This document shows, one piece after another, positions 22,918 to 32,083 of a stretch of 63,097 nt of DNA; the first letter of the stretch is position 1; each line of letters starts with the position of its first letter. The notes beneath the pieces are model-generated. The model saw nothing but the letters and a program-made list of their open reading frames with translations. It did not search any database and was not told the DNA's origin. A program made the position numbers and the translations under genes. Origin of the DNA: Candidatus Omnitrophota bacterium (GTDB taxonomy: Bacteria > Omnitrophota > Gorgyraeia > Gygaellales > Profunditerraquicolaceae); assembly GCA_026387315.1 (NCBI GenBank), contig JAPLLY010000029.1, positions 1 through 63,097 on the forward strand, in the 5' to 3' direction.

Positions 22918-23482
22918 AAGAGGAATAATGGTTGACGTTAATCATGTTCTGCCTAAAAGAAATAAAATCTTCAGAAATAGGCAGAATCAAAGGGTTAAAT
23001 ACCTTAAAAAATAGAAAAACAAAAATTCATCAGGGAAATTTTATTTTTGTAGAGTTTTGAAACAGGCTCTAGAGACATCGACAGATAAAAAATCCCCGAT
23101 AGGTTTCCCCATCGAGGATTTGTCCTAACTCGTTATGCCACATAGAGATAGGATAAATATGGGTCCCTCTCGTATACCACAAGGGGAAACCTCTCTAAAT
23201 TCATTAGCCTAATTATATGTACAATGCCTCAATATATCAAGAACATTCTGGCTTTAGAGAGGGCAATTCCTCGCGAAATTAAGCACCTTAAAGCCTCTAT
23301 CCAGCGCAATCCTGCGAAGCCGAAGGCGTAGCAGGAATGTCCGCTTTGTCCGGTTATTTCTGGCATGAAATTGCCTATCTCATTTAACGTTAGATAATTA
23401 GGATTTGTCCGCTTCAGAATACCAGACATTGCCTTGAAAAAGAATTAACAAAGAATCCATTAATTAATGTAGATCATTAAAT
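22918..23482. other. intergenic region with hairpins and no convincing gene
   Basis: Visible items are a hairpin at 23095-23127 (AAATCC-CCGAT pairing ATCG-A-GGATTT) in the same flanking context as a hairpin near 51993, and a degenerate piece of the 78-bp repeat (CACAAGGGGAAACCTCTCT) at 23180-23198. A REP-like hairpin lies at 23309-23334 (CCTGCGAAGCC pairing GGCGTAGCAGG). A 66-codon minus frame at 23229-23429 spans these repeats and is probably not a gene. Confidence 0.4.
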
Positions 23483-23511
23483 TTGACTTAGCGCGCTTTA
23501 TTTGTTAAAGT
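23483..23511 (+). promoter_or_regulatory. promoter of the dehydratase gene
   Basis: TTGACT (23483-23488) and TAAAGT (23506-23511) are separated by exactly 17 bp, about 40 bp ahead of the ATG at 23552. Confidence 0.5.
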
Positions 23512-23551
23512 ATCTTAATAGTTACAACTCTTTAGGAAAAACAACGAAACC

Positions 23552-24031
23552 ATGCCTAAAAAAACAGTCTTTGGATTAACTGATATCCTACAAATCCTCC
23601 CTCATCGGCCGCCATTTCTTTTTGTAGACAGAGTAATCAAATTTATACCCGATAAAATGATCGTGGCCGAAAGAAAAATCGATGCTCAGGAACCCTGGTT
23701 TAAGGGGCATTTCCCGCAAAAGGCGATTATGCCGGGCGCCTTAGTACTTGATGCGCTCGCTCAAACAAGCGGGCTTCTTTTAGGATTCAGTAAAAAAACA
23801 GTCAGCGATACTAACGCGACCCCATCTCAATTATTCTATCTTGCATCATCAAATATTAAATTTTTGAACACTGCCTATCCAGGAGAAACTCTTGAACTGA
23901 TAGCAGAGGCCAACGATAAATTTGGAGCACTATATTCATATCTTGTAGAAGCGCTGGTGGGAAGAAAAATTATCGCAAAAGGTATGCTTACGCTGGCTGC
24001 TATTGAGGTAAAACAGCAAAACAATATCTAA
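23552..24031 (+). CDS. fabZ: 3-hydroxyacyl-ACP dehydratase, FabZ/FabA superfamily
   Basis: This 159-residue hot-dog-fold protein has the FabZ start 'ILPHRPPFLFVDRV' and the catalytic block 'GHFPQKAIMPGALVLDALAQTSG'. The active-site histidine is present, but the usual FabZ glutamate (E-A-x-AQ) is aspartate, as in FabA. It removes water from 3-hydroxyacyl-ACP. It is encoded on the plus strand, converging on the lipid cluster, with its own promoter, so it may be regulated separately while serving the same pathway. Confidence 0.88.
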   Translation: MPKKTVFGLTDILQILPHRPPFLFVDRVIKFIPDKMIVAERKIDAQEPWFKGHFPQKAIMPGALVLDALAQTSGLLLGFSKKTVSDTNATPSQLFYLASSNIKFLNTAYPGETLELIAEANDKFGALYSYLVEALVGRKIIAKGMLTLAAIEVKQQNNI

Positions 24032-24063
24032 AACAGATAAAAAAATATCTTTTCATTAAAGAT

Positions 24064-24990
24064 TTATGCTACTGCTAATGCAACTCCCCTTAAATTATTT
24101 ACGCTGTAAACATCAACTCCCTGCATAAAACCATTTGCCCGGGCAAGTCCGGCTAATACCCGACCCGGGCCTATCTCTAAAATTTTATCAATTTTTTGAT
24201 TTTTACAATATTCCATGCATTGCTTGAAATATACCGACTGGCATAACTGCAAAGAGATTAATTTTTTAATTTTTAGAGGGTCTGATTCAGGTTTGGCTGT
24301 AGCATTAAATATAATCGGGACATGCGGCTTACTGAATTGAATAGGCTCTACCCAGGCATTGAATCGTTCATAAGCACCTCTTAGATACGGGCTATGCCAG
24401 GGGCCTGAAACATGTAATTTCTTGGATGAGCCTCCAGCCTGGGCTATGCTAGCCGATAAATCATCCAGTGCAAATATATCGCCTGATACAACGTTTTGAT
24501 TAGGAGTGTTCTCATTAGCAATAAAAATTTTATTCTGTAATCCTAATTTATTAATCAACGCGCTAACCTGTATAGACTCCATGGATAAAACCGCCATCAT
24601 ACCACCGCTACAAAGCGAGGCAGCCGCATCCATAAGTTCGCCTCGTTTTGCTGAAATAGCTATCGCTAACTTATTATCAATCACCCCTGCAGCAGCTAAA
24701 GCGGTTATTTCGCCGAGTGAATGGCCCAAAACAAAATCAGCCTTAACCCCCTTTTCTTGAATATGCCTCAAATACCCAAGTGAAACCGCCACAATCAAAG
24801 GCTGCAGGTATCGAGCTTGCATAAGTTTTTTTTCAGGACCTTTTAAACACAGCGTTCTAAGATCCTCGCCGGTTATTGCGCTTGCTTGATCAACCAGCGA
24901 ACAAAAATGTTCATCATCCCGAAATAAATCCCTGGCCATACCGATCTCTTGCGATCCCTGACCAGGGAATAAAAATAATTTTTTACTCAT
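24064..24990 (-). CDS. fabD: malonyl-CoA:ACP transacylase (FabD)
   Basis: This 308-residue acyltransferase has 'LFPGQGSQEIGMARDLF' at the N-terminus, the nucleophile elbow 'GHSLGEITALAAAGVI' with the active serine, the 'QNVVSGD' block and 'SGPWHSPYL' with the active histidine. It loads malonyl units onto ACP. It lies 2 nt downstream of fabG as the last gene of the cluster. The usual GQGSQ/GHSxGE features are intact, so activity is expected. Confidence 0.92.
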   Translation of the reverse strand: MSKKLFLFPGQGSQEIGMARDLFRDDEHFCSLVDQASAITGEDLRTLCLKGPEKKLMQARYLQPLIVAVSLGYLRHIQEKGVKADFVLGHSLGEITALAAAGVIDNKLAIAISAKRGELMDAAASLCSGGMMAVLSMESIQVSALINKLGLQNKIFIANENTPNQNVVSGDIFALDDLSASIAQAGGSSKKLHVSGPWHSPYLRGAYERFNAWVEPIQFSKPHVPIIFNATAKPESDPLKIKKLISLQLCQSVYFKQCMEYCKNQKIDKILEIGPGRVLAGLARANGFMQGVDVYSVNNLRGVALAVA

Positions 24991-24992
24991 AA

Positions 24993-25730
24993 TTAAACTG
25001 TGGTTGCTGACAATCCTCCGTCAACCACGATTGCTTGACCGGCAATATAAGAGGCAGAATCTGAGGATAAAAATAGAACTACCCGAGCAATCTCCTCAGG
25101 CTTACCGAAGCGTTTTAAAAGTATTTTTTCCATACTCTCTTTTTTTATCTGGCGGGACATTACGGCAGTCATATCGGTTTCAATAAAACCGGGAACTACG
25201 GCATTAACTCTTATACCTTTGGGCCCAAACTCAGCCGCCAGAGAACGGGTAAAAGCCAACAAACCCCCCTTAGAAGCAGCATAATTTGTCTGACCGGCAG
25301 TACCCACGAGCCCGGCAATAGAAGCAATGTTCACGATTATGCCGGTTTTAGCAGATAGCATCGGCCGGCTGACCGCTTTTGCCCAACGATACGCACCCTG
25401 CAAATTAGTATTAATGACTTTTTCCCACTGCCCAAAAGCCATCATCATCAAAAAATGGTCGCTAGTTATGCCGGCGTTATTAACTAATATATCGATCTTT
25501 CCGTTATCTTGAATAACTGAAGCTATAGTTTTTTCAATACAATCATTGTCTGTTTGAGAGCATTTTACCGGCACAGCCCCGCAGGAATCTTGAACCTGGG
25601 TTGCGGCGGCGTCATCCTTATGATAAGTAAAATATACCTTAGCCTTATTCTTAGTAAATTCTTCAACGATCGCTTTACCTATACCTCTGGACCCGCCGGT
25701 CACAATGGCCACTTTATTATCAAGAATCAT
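24993..25730 (-). CDS. fabG: 3-oxoacyl-ACP reductase (FabG)
   Basis: This 245-residue short-chain dehydrogenase has 'TGGSRGIGKAIV' for NADP binding, 'LVNNAGIT', the catalytic tyrosine-lysine 'YAASKGG' and the FabG C-terminus 'SSDSASYIAGQAIVVDGG'. It reduces 3-ketoacyl-ACP after each condensation. It is 11 bp downstream of the thioesterase gene. Confidence 0.92.
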   Translation of the reverse strand: MILDNKVAIVTGGSRGIGKAIVEEFTKNKAKVYFTYHKDDAAATQVQDSCGAVPVKCSQTDNDCIEKTIASVIQDNGKIDILVNNAGITSDHFLMMMAFGQWEKVINTNLQGAYRWAKAVSRPMLSAKTGIIVNIASIAGLVGTAGQTNYAASKGGLLAFTRSLAAEFGPKGIRVNAVVPGFIETDMTAVMSRQIKKESMEKILLKRFGKPEEIARVVLFLSSDSASYIAGQAIVVDGGLSATTV

Positions 25731-25741
25731 GGGTTACCTTC

Positions 25742-26176
25742 CTACTTAAGATTTATATACCTGTTCCAGATAAACTCCGGCAACTCTTTTACAAGTTGTT
25801 TTGTTTTATGATTAACTACTAATACGCTGGATGAACCGCTAGCTATCTCAATTTTCTTTTTCTCATGCATTATACAGTGCGTAAAATCGAACCTGCCTTT
25901 ATACACCGGAGAAATGCGATGAGTCGTGTATAACACCAGGGGTTCGCCATAGGTAATATAATTTTTATATTCACAATGGTTTTCCGCAATCATAAATGTC
26001 ATACCGGTATTCACAATCTCATCTAATGTGATTATCTCCAACATAATTCTGAAACGCGCCTCATCAAACCATTTAAAATAATGGGCATTAAAAACAACGC
26101 CCACCATGTCCAAATCACAGGTCTGTGGCTGAATGTACATTTTACGCTTGATTAAACTTCCTTTAGCATTATTCAT
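25742..26176 (-). CDS. hot-dog acyl-CoA/acyl-ACP thioesterase (4HBT type)
   Basis: This 144-residue protein matches the 4-hydroxybenzoyl-CoA thioesterase family: 'QPQTCDLDMVGVVFNAHYFKWFDEARFRIML' has the conserved aspartate and tyrosine region, and 'CEYKNYITYGEPL' follows. It would release or transfer the finished chain from ACP. The start could also be the second ATG ('MYIQPQ', 12 codons on). It sits between a GcvT-like gene and fabG. Confidence 0.85.
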   Translation of the reverse strand: MNNAKGSLIKRKMYIQPQTCDLDMVGVVFNAHYFKWFDEARFRIMLEIITLDEIVNTGMTFMIAENHCEYKNYITYGEPLVLYTTHRISPVYKGRFDFTHCIMHEKKKIEIASGSSSVLVVNHKTKQLVKELPEFIWNRYINLK

Positions 26177-26192
26177 ATATTCTTATAAAAGT

Positions 26193-27302
26193 TTATAGTT
26201 CATCAAGTTTAACGCTTAAGCTTTTGGGCACAATTGGCGGCATAGATATTGACTCTACCGCTGGTCCGTCAGATTTTCCCAGATTAAATTTCAGGCCGGC
26301 ATAAGCAATGTCCACGGGAAACACCGCCAATCCTAAGCGGGAATCTAATATATATGAAAGACAACAAGCCTCGACAACCGCTACTTTTTTACCTTCACTA
26401 AAGAGCTCTGCTCCGGGGATAAGCCCTGAAGCTGAAACATCAGCTTTGATACCAATAATCTTATTTTGGATACCTTTCTGGCGTCTTCGAAGTATCAGAT
26501 CACGACCGACAAAAGCCTCTTTATCAAAGTCGATCATCCATTGCAAGCCAAGCGTTAGAGGATCTTTAACCCGAGCACCTTCAGCAAAAATATTAAAGAA
26601 ACGCCCCTCAAGACGAAGCACATCATGAACTTTAATACCACAAATCCCGCCATCATGTTTTTGCGCTGCATCAATCAGCACCTCTATCAGTCGAGCCCCC
26701 AGTTCTTTTGGCGCCATGATCATGTAACCAAATTCAGAAGTTTTGCCAGCTCGCAAAAGCGATATATTCTTACCTTCAAAAGGATAGGTCTCAATCGATA
26801 AATACGGTAAGCCAAGCACATCAGTTCCAAAAAGCTCTTTAACCACGCCCCAGGCCTTATATCCGTCAATGCTTATAACAACATGCGTATCGGTCAAATC
26901 TTGCAGCCCGGCTTGTGTTGCTCCATTTTTGTTAAAGATTTCCTTTAGAACCTGATCGTCTACGATACTTTCGCAAAGAATAATAAAATCTTCATCGTTG
27001 TTAGCTACATAGCAATCAGCAACAAGATTTCCTTCTGGATCAGCGAGAAAAGTGTGTAATACTCTGCAAAAACGCGTCTTGGCCACATTGCCGACAAATA
27101 GATTATCCAGAAAATCTAAACCCGCATCTGCTGAAATACGAAACTTCTGCATATAGGAAAAATCTGTAATGCCAACTTTATCTCTAATCAAACGGTACTC
27201 GGTCTCTAAATCGCTAAAAGCTAAAGGCACCTGGACCCCGTAACGCTCTTGGAATGCAGTCCCCTTATGCTCCAGGATATCACGAAGCGGCAACGTTCTC
27301 AT
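26193..27302 (-). CDS. GcvT/YgfZ-like folate-binding protein
   Basis: This 369-residue protein resembles aminomethyltransferase (GcvT) over its length: 'LEHKGTAFQERYGVQVPLAFSDLETEYRLIRDKVGITDFSYMQKF', 'GEFGYMIM'-like 'SEFGYMIMAPKEL', 'LRLEGRFFNIFAEG' and 'IDFDKEAFVGRDL'. No glycine-cleavage partners are nearby. Its start overlaps the ACP stop (ATGA), tying it to lipid synthesis. It may transfer a one-carbon unit from a folate to the growing product, or act as a folate-dependent repair factor for the radical SAM enzyme; both are inference. Confidence 0.75.
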   Translation of the reverse strand: MRTLPLRDILEHKGTAFQERYGVQVPLAFSDLETEYRLIRDKVGITDFSYMQKFRISADAGLDFLDNLFVGNVAKTRFCRVLHTFLADPEGNLVADCYVANNDEDFIILCESIVDDQVLKEIFNKNGATQAGLQDLTDTHVVISIDGYKAWGVVKELFGTDVLGLPYLSIETYPFEGKNISLLRAGKTSEFGYMIMAPKELGARLIEVLIDAAQKHDGGICGIKVHDVLRLEGRFFNIFAEGARVKDPLTLGLQWMIDFDKEAFVGRDLILRRRQKGIQNKIIGIKADVSASGLIPGAELFSEGKKVAVVEACCLSYILDSRLGLAVFPVDIAYAGLKFNLGKSDGPAVESISMPPIVPKSLSVKLDEL

Positions 27303-27604
27303 TGAACACCTTCTTGCTTGTGCTTTTGTTCCAACACATAGTCTGCCAACGTATTAATTGAGCGTAGAATAGATGGGTCGTTGTCGGGTATCTTAATATT
27401 AAAACAATTCTCTACACAAAGTACAACTTCCAAAGCATCTAAAGAATCTAAGCCCAGGCCTGCTCCAAAAAGCGAGATATCTTCATGTAAATCTTCTGGT
27501 TTATAAGGCAAATTAAGATGTTTTATCAATCCTTCTTTAATCGGCTTAATAACCGCAACGCGCTTATCTATTGCAGCCTTCATTGCGCTGTTCATATTGT
27601 TCAA
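27299..27604 (-). CDS. acyl carrier protein
   Basis: This 101-residue protein has the phosphopantetheine site 'GLGLDSLDALEVVLCVENCFNIKIPDND' with the serine in DSL. It is about 20 residues longer than a standard ACP at the N-terminus. It is the carrier for the chain built by the KS-KS fusion encoded 90 bp upstream, and its stop overlaps the GcvT-like start. Confidence 0.92.
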   Translation of the reverse strand: MNNMNSAMKAAIDKRVAVIKPIKEGLIKHLNLPYKPEDLHEDISLFGAGLGLDSLDALEVVLCVENCFNIKIPDNDPSILRSINTLADYVLEQKHKQEGVQ

Positions 27605-27693
27605 TCTCCTTTAAAACCATTTTAAATTAAGAATAACACTAATCCAAGATACCCGATAATAATTAAAAAGTCAATTCCGAATCATCCGGAAGC

Positions 27694-30600
27694 TCAAACA
27701 GGTTTTTTTAGTTTTTCCGGTTTAACGACTACTGCAAAATTATATCCCGCATCGCTACTGGCCAACACTAATATATTCTGAGGATCTTTTCCTAATTTTT
27801 TATTATCAATCTCAAAAATTCCTGTTAATTGTGGCCAAAGATAATTATCTTCCTGCAGAGCCGAAAGCGCGCAGGCAAGTGTGACCAAAACTGAAGCACT
27901 TTCAATATATCCGGTATTAAAGGTCGTGGTCACCAAGGGAACTTCATCATAACGTCTTAGAAATATATTCTTACAGACATCAATGACTTTTTTATCTTGG
28001 ATGTTTCCTTGAGGAGCCCAGAGAACAAGATCAATATCGGTTATTTTTATTTCTGATCTTTTGATCGCCAAAGAACAAGCATGCATCAATCCTTCAATAC
28101 CTAGGTTCTGCTCGATAAACGGGCCGGCATCCATTGACATCCCATAACCTAAAACCTCACCCAGAATATGCGCCTGTCTTTCTTGAGCTACTTCCAAGTT
28201 TTCCAGCACCAGCATACCTGCACCTTCACCCAAAACTTTCTGCTTTAAATTATCTAATCTAAGCCGATAGTCTTTTTCATGTTCACCCCGGCAAAGAAAA
28301 TCTATAAGATTATATTTCCAATAACTCTTAGGATAGACCTCATCAGCGGCTCCGGCAATGATCTGACGAGCCTGGCCTTGCGCTAAAGCATCATAGGCAT
28401 AGGCTAAAGATTGAAGCCCGGCGCCAGGCCCGGGAGCAAGTGAGATATTGGCACCTTTTAAATAAAGGGCTTTGGATACCCACCCGGCAGTAGAATTTGC
28501 CGTTATATTTGAGAAGTTAGCAATATCTGGTTTATAATCTTCAGTGGTAACAATACTCGCCATATGATCGTCCTCTGAAGGCCCATTGCATACACCTATG
28601 GCTATGCCGATATCTTCGGCATTACTTATACCCACCCTTATTCCGGCACTGTCCAGCGCACTTTTCGCGGCTATAGTAGCAAACTTGCTAATAGGATTCA
28701 TACCTGAAAGATCAAGACGTTTGTCAAGCTGTGTTGCTTTAAATTCCGGCACCAGCCCGGCCAGATGAGAACTAACATCTTTAAGATTCAAACGTTCAAT
28801 CGAACCAATTCCTTTTTTACCACTACGCAGCGCAGTAAGAGTATCTTGCATCGATAAACCGATTGATGTAATCGCACCCACACCTGTAATCACCACCCGC
28901 TTAGATTGTTTCTCTAAAACCGGTGTTTTAAAATCCCATTGCGTGATCACCACAGCTGCATTATTGCCTCCAAAAGCATAGTTAGATGAGATAAAAGCCT
29001 GATGCTCTTTTGCGCGGGATTTATTCGGCACATAATCCAAAGAACATCCTGGCCGGGCTGAAGAAAAATTTACCGTTGGCGGTATAAAGCCCTTATTCAT
29101 ACTTAACAGGCTACAGGTGGCCTCTAAAATTCCGGTGGCACCCATGCAATGCCCAAAAAACGACTTTAATGATACCGCTGGGATATCTCTTTCTTTTATA
29201 AATTTAGCGATCCCCTTGCTTTCAGCCCTGTCGTTAGCTTCCGTTCCGGTGCCATGAGCATTAATATATCCTATATCCTTTAAATCTATACCTGCATGAC
29301 GAAGGGCGCGATCCAAAGTCCGGTAAACACCATCTCCCCGAGGATCAGGAGTCGTAGGATGATATGCATCCGAAGTAGTTGCGTGCCCAGCAATTTTCCC
29401 GTAACAGCGTGCATTACGAAGCAGGGCATGTTCCATTTCCTCTACAACCCAGAAACACGCTGCTTCTCCTATGTTTAAACCAACAGGTAGAGAAAAGGGG
29501 GCAGTTTGGCTTGAAGATAAAGCTTTTAGTCCATTGAAACCGGACATGTTTGCCAAAGATAAACTATCAGAACCACCCACCAAAACTTTGTTATAGTATC
29601 CTCTACTAATAAGCGTCTGAGCAAGACCCAAAGCAGCGGTTGTAGAAGAACAGGCGGTGGTAACCATCCACACTTCTGCGCCGATATTTAAAGCGCTAGC
29701 AACAGCTTTTCCAAACCCATAATACTTTACTAAAAGATTCATCTTTTCATCAAAAGGTACCTCAGACTTGCCGTGTATCCACTTATATTCATTCTCTCCT
29801 GATATAAGCCCTCCGTTACAAGTACCCAACACAACCGCAATATCACGCGTGATTACATCTTTGTTGGTTAAGAAACCCGCATCCGCAAGTGCCTTGCGTG
29901 AGGCAGCAATAGCGTATTGTAGATAAGGATCATCAAAATCACGGCACTCAGATTCACTCAGGGACTCTAACGGATTAAAATCTTTTATTTGCCCGCCAAG
30001 ACCGGTACTAAAATGGGAAGTATCAAACTTGGTTATGGGAGTTATTCCAGGTTTACCGTCTTTTAAAGCCTGAAGAAGAGTTTCTTGATCGTTTCCTATC
30101 GGACTAAAAAAACCTATACCCGTAACCACCGCCTGACCCTTGATTCCTTTTTTCTGGAGTTGTTTCCCGGCTACAATTTTATCCCCTTCATAAACGATCG
30201 GAGCAAGATTAACGGCATGACGGTCTTTATTCTTTTTAAAAAATTCATTCCAAACTTTAAGAAATTGCCCATAAAGTTGATCGTCACTCATCGTAGGGTG
30301 GTGAGCAACAATGTGGGCGCCGTTATAATGCTTCCAGGTCTTATCAAAGATTCTTCCCTGACGTTCCAGACGCTCCCAATGCGATGTTCCAGGATAAGGG
30401 GTAAAAAGAAAAAACTCTGAAGTGCGAATATTAGCTTTATTGCTAAGCTCAATTATTCTATCGGCGATATTGGTATCATCCCAATCCCGGCCAATAGCAA
30501 ATGACCCGAAAAATCTGGCCCCCCTTCCTTCGATATTTTTTACCAGTTCACACAACATCTCTTGCTCTTTTTTACCACCCTGGATGGCGCGTATTGAAAG

Positions 30601-31458
30601 TGGATCAACATTCATAGTGCAATAAAAATTGCGCACACCTGCTTTTACTGCCAGATCTAAAAATTCAGGTTCCGATCTTAATGCCATAGTTGAAGACACA
30701 AAATATTTTTTATTCAACGGGATAAGCGCTTGCAATAGTTCGGTCACGTAGGTATTAATTCTTCGGTGAGGAAAAAATAACACATCATCAGCAAGATATA
30801 CATTATCAAATTTAAGCGACCGGATCTCTTGAACAACATGATCTATAGGCCGCAAACGGATACGGGGACCCATATGAGCAGGTATTGCACACATAGCGCA
30901 GTTATACGCACAACCCCGCGTAATCTGTACTAGATCTTCATCCCAATCATAATTTTTTTTGTTATAAAAAATATCCCGCTTAGGAATGCGCATTTTTGCC
31001 AGGTCAAACCTACAGCCACCAATATACTTTTTCTTTAATTCGCCCCGGCCTGCATCCTTAACGATAGTCTCCCAAACCGGCTCTGCTTCCCCTACACAAA
31101 CTGAATCAGCGTGTTTAAGACACTCCTCAACCATAAACGAAGGGAAAAAACCACCCAGGATTACCTTTTTGCCGCACGCACGATATCCATCGGCGATTTC
31201 AAAAGCCCGGGTAGCCTGAGGGGTAAAACAGTTGATAGCTACTAAATCAGTCTGAGCATCAAAATCTACCACATCTGCGCTGTTATCATCCACGAGTTCA
31301 ATTGCAATATCAGGCGGTGTCCATGAAGCCAAGATGGGAATTCCTAATGATGGCGGAGTAGTAAAATCACCCAGGAAATAATCTACTAACCCCTGGTCAA
31401 AATCAGTATTATTACTAAGGAATTTTTCAAATCGAGGATAAACAAATGCAATCTTCAT
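27694..31458 (-). CDS. radical SAM - ketosynthase - chain-length-factor-like fusion protein
   Basis: This 1254-residue protein has three parts. Residues 1-430 are a B12-binding-like Rossmann domain without the DxHxxG cobalamin motif, followed by a radical SAM domain with C183xxxC187xxC190. Residues 440-840 are a complete ketosynthase with C603, H735 ('NAHGTGT') and H770 ('SFFGH'). Residues 853-1254 are a second ketosynthase fold without any catalytic residue ('SLAPGPGAGLQSL', 'WAPQGN', 'FNTGYIESAS'), like the chain-length factor of type II polyketide synthases. The fusion could couple condensation with radical modification of the acyl chain. The product is unknown. Confidence 0.85.
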   Translation of the reverse strand: MKIAFVYPRFEKFLSNNTDFDQGLVDYFLGDFTTPPSLGIPILASWTPPDIAIELVDDNSADVVDFDAQTDLVAINCFTPQATRAFEIADGYRACGKKVILGGFFPSFMVEECLKHADSVCVGEAEPVWETIVKDAGRGELKKKYIGGCRFDLAKMRIPKRDIFYNKKNYDWDEDLVQITRGCAYNCAMCAIPAHMGPRIRLRPIDHVVQEIRSLKFDNVYLADDVLFFPHRRINTYVTELLQALIPLNKKYFVSSTMALRSEPEFLDLAVKAGVRNFYCTMNVDPLSIRAIQGGKKEQEMLCELVKNIEGRGARFFGSFAIGRDWDDTNIADRIIELSNKANIRTSEFFLFTPYPGTSHWERLERQGRIFDKTWKHYNGAHIVAHHPTMSDDQLYGQFLKVWNEFFKKNKDRHAVNLAPIVYEGDKIVAGKQLQKKGIKGQAVVTGIGFFSPIGNDQETLLQALKDGKPGITPITKFDTSHFSTGLGGQIKDFNPLESLSESECRDFDDPYLQYAIAASRKALADAGFLTNKDVITRDIAVVLGTCNGGLISGENEYKWIHGKSEVPFDEKMNLLVKYYGFGKAVASALNIGAEVWMVTTACSSTTAALGLAQTLISRGYYNKVLVGGSDSLSLANMSGFNGLKALSSSQTAPFSLPVGLNIGEAACFWVVEEMEHALLRNARCYGKIAGHATTSDAYHPTTPDPRGDGVYRTLDRALRHAGIDLKDIGYINAHGTGTEANDRAESKGIAKFIKERDIPAVSLKSFFGHCMGATGILEATCSLLSMNKGFIPPTVNFSSARPGCSLDYVPNKSRAKEHQAFISSNYAFGGNNAAVVITQWDFKTPVLEKQSKRVVITGVGAITSIGLSMQDTLTALRSGKKGIGSIERLNLKDVSSHLAGLVPEFKATQLDKRLDLSGMNPISKFATIAAKSALDSAGIRVGISNAEDIGIAIGVCNGPSEDDHMASIVTTEDYKPDIANFSNITANSTAGWVSKALYLKGANISLAPGPGAGLQSLAYAYDALAQGQARQIIAGAADEVYPKSYWKYNLIDFLCRGEHEKDYRLRLDNLKQKVLGEGAGMLVLENLEVAQERQAHILGEVLGYGMSMDAGPFIEQNLGIEGLMHACSLAIKRSEIKITDIDLVLWAPQGNIQDKKVIDVCKNIFLRRYDEVPLVTTTFNTGYIESASVLVTLACALSALQEDNYLWPQLTGIFEIDNKKLGKDPQNILVLASSDAGYNFAVVVKPEKLKKPV

Positions 31459-31488
31459 ATAAAAATACTTAACTACTTGTGGGGCCCA

Positions 31489-32073
31489 TTATTTCTTCTT
31501 TGTTTCTCCCATAACCTCTGTATAGAAAACATCGATTTTCTTAAATAATACGTCTTCAGCAAGCTCCCCTTCCCGTAAAGGCATAGTTGGGAATTTTTTG
31601 AGCGTGCCTTTAGATATCAAATCAGCAGCTTCTTCTATAGCATGTTCTACCCCGGTAAGATGGCAAATACCAAATAAGCCGATTTTTTTACCAGATAAAT
31701 CATTCTGCATAATAAACGTCCTTACCGCCGGAGTAACATTGCCGAACCAAGAAGGCCCTCCGATAAGTATGGTATCGTAATCTCTGGGATTATGTTTGAG
31801 CGCATCAATAACAGTAGTATTGCTGGCAACAGCATCTTTGCCTGCAGAAGAAATACCAAATACCCCGGTTCTTTTGTGCTGATCAATTAATCGCTCTACA
31901 TCAGCGCCGAATTTCTTAGCCAACTTTTCGGCTACCAGCTGAGTGTGGCCGGTGCGGGAATAATACACTACTAAAACTTTTTTCTCTTTTGGCGGAGTAG
32001 TTTCAGACCAAGCTAAACCAGGAATTAATAAACAAAGTAAAAACACAGCAATCTTATCTGTAAATTTATTCAT
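31489..32073 (-). CDS. exported flavodoxin-family protein
   Basis: This 194-residue protein has the flavodoxin FMN-phosphate loop 'VYYSRTGHTQLVAEKL' and 'LIGGPSWFGNVTPAVRTFI'. Unusually, it begins with a signal peptide 'MNKFTDKIAVFLLCLLIPGLAWSE', which would send it to the periplasm. It is 30 bp upstream of the radical SAM-KS-KS gene, so it might be an electron source for the cluster; an exported protein could not feed a cytosolic enzyme, so the link is uncertain. Confidence 0.82.
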   Translation of the reverse strand: MNKFTDKIAVFLLCLLIPGLAWSETTPPKEKKVLVVYYSRTGHTQLVAEKLAKKFGADVERLIDQHKRTGVFGISSAGKDAVASNTTVIDALKHNPRDYDTILIGGPSWFGNVTPAVRTFIMQNDLSGKKIGLFGICHLTGVEHAIEEAADLISKGTLKKFPTMPLREGELAEDVLFKKIDVFYTEVMGETKKK

Positions 32074-32083
32074 TAATTGCTCC

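Noticed and set aside
23229-23429. 66-codon open frame on the minus strand
   Set aside because: It spans a REP-like hairpin and repeat DNA, has no ribosome-binding site and no recognisable domain.
27694-28600. Second ketosynthase domain as an active condensing enzyme
   Set aside because: Cysteine and both histidines are replaced, so it fits a chain-length-factor role instead.
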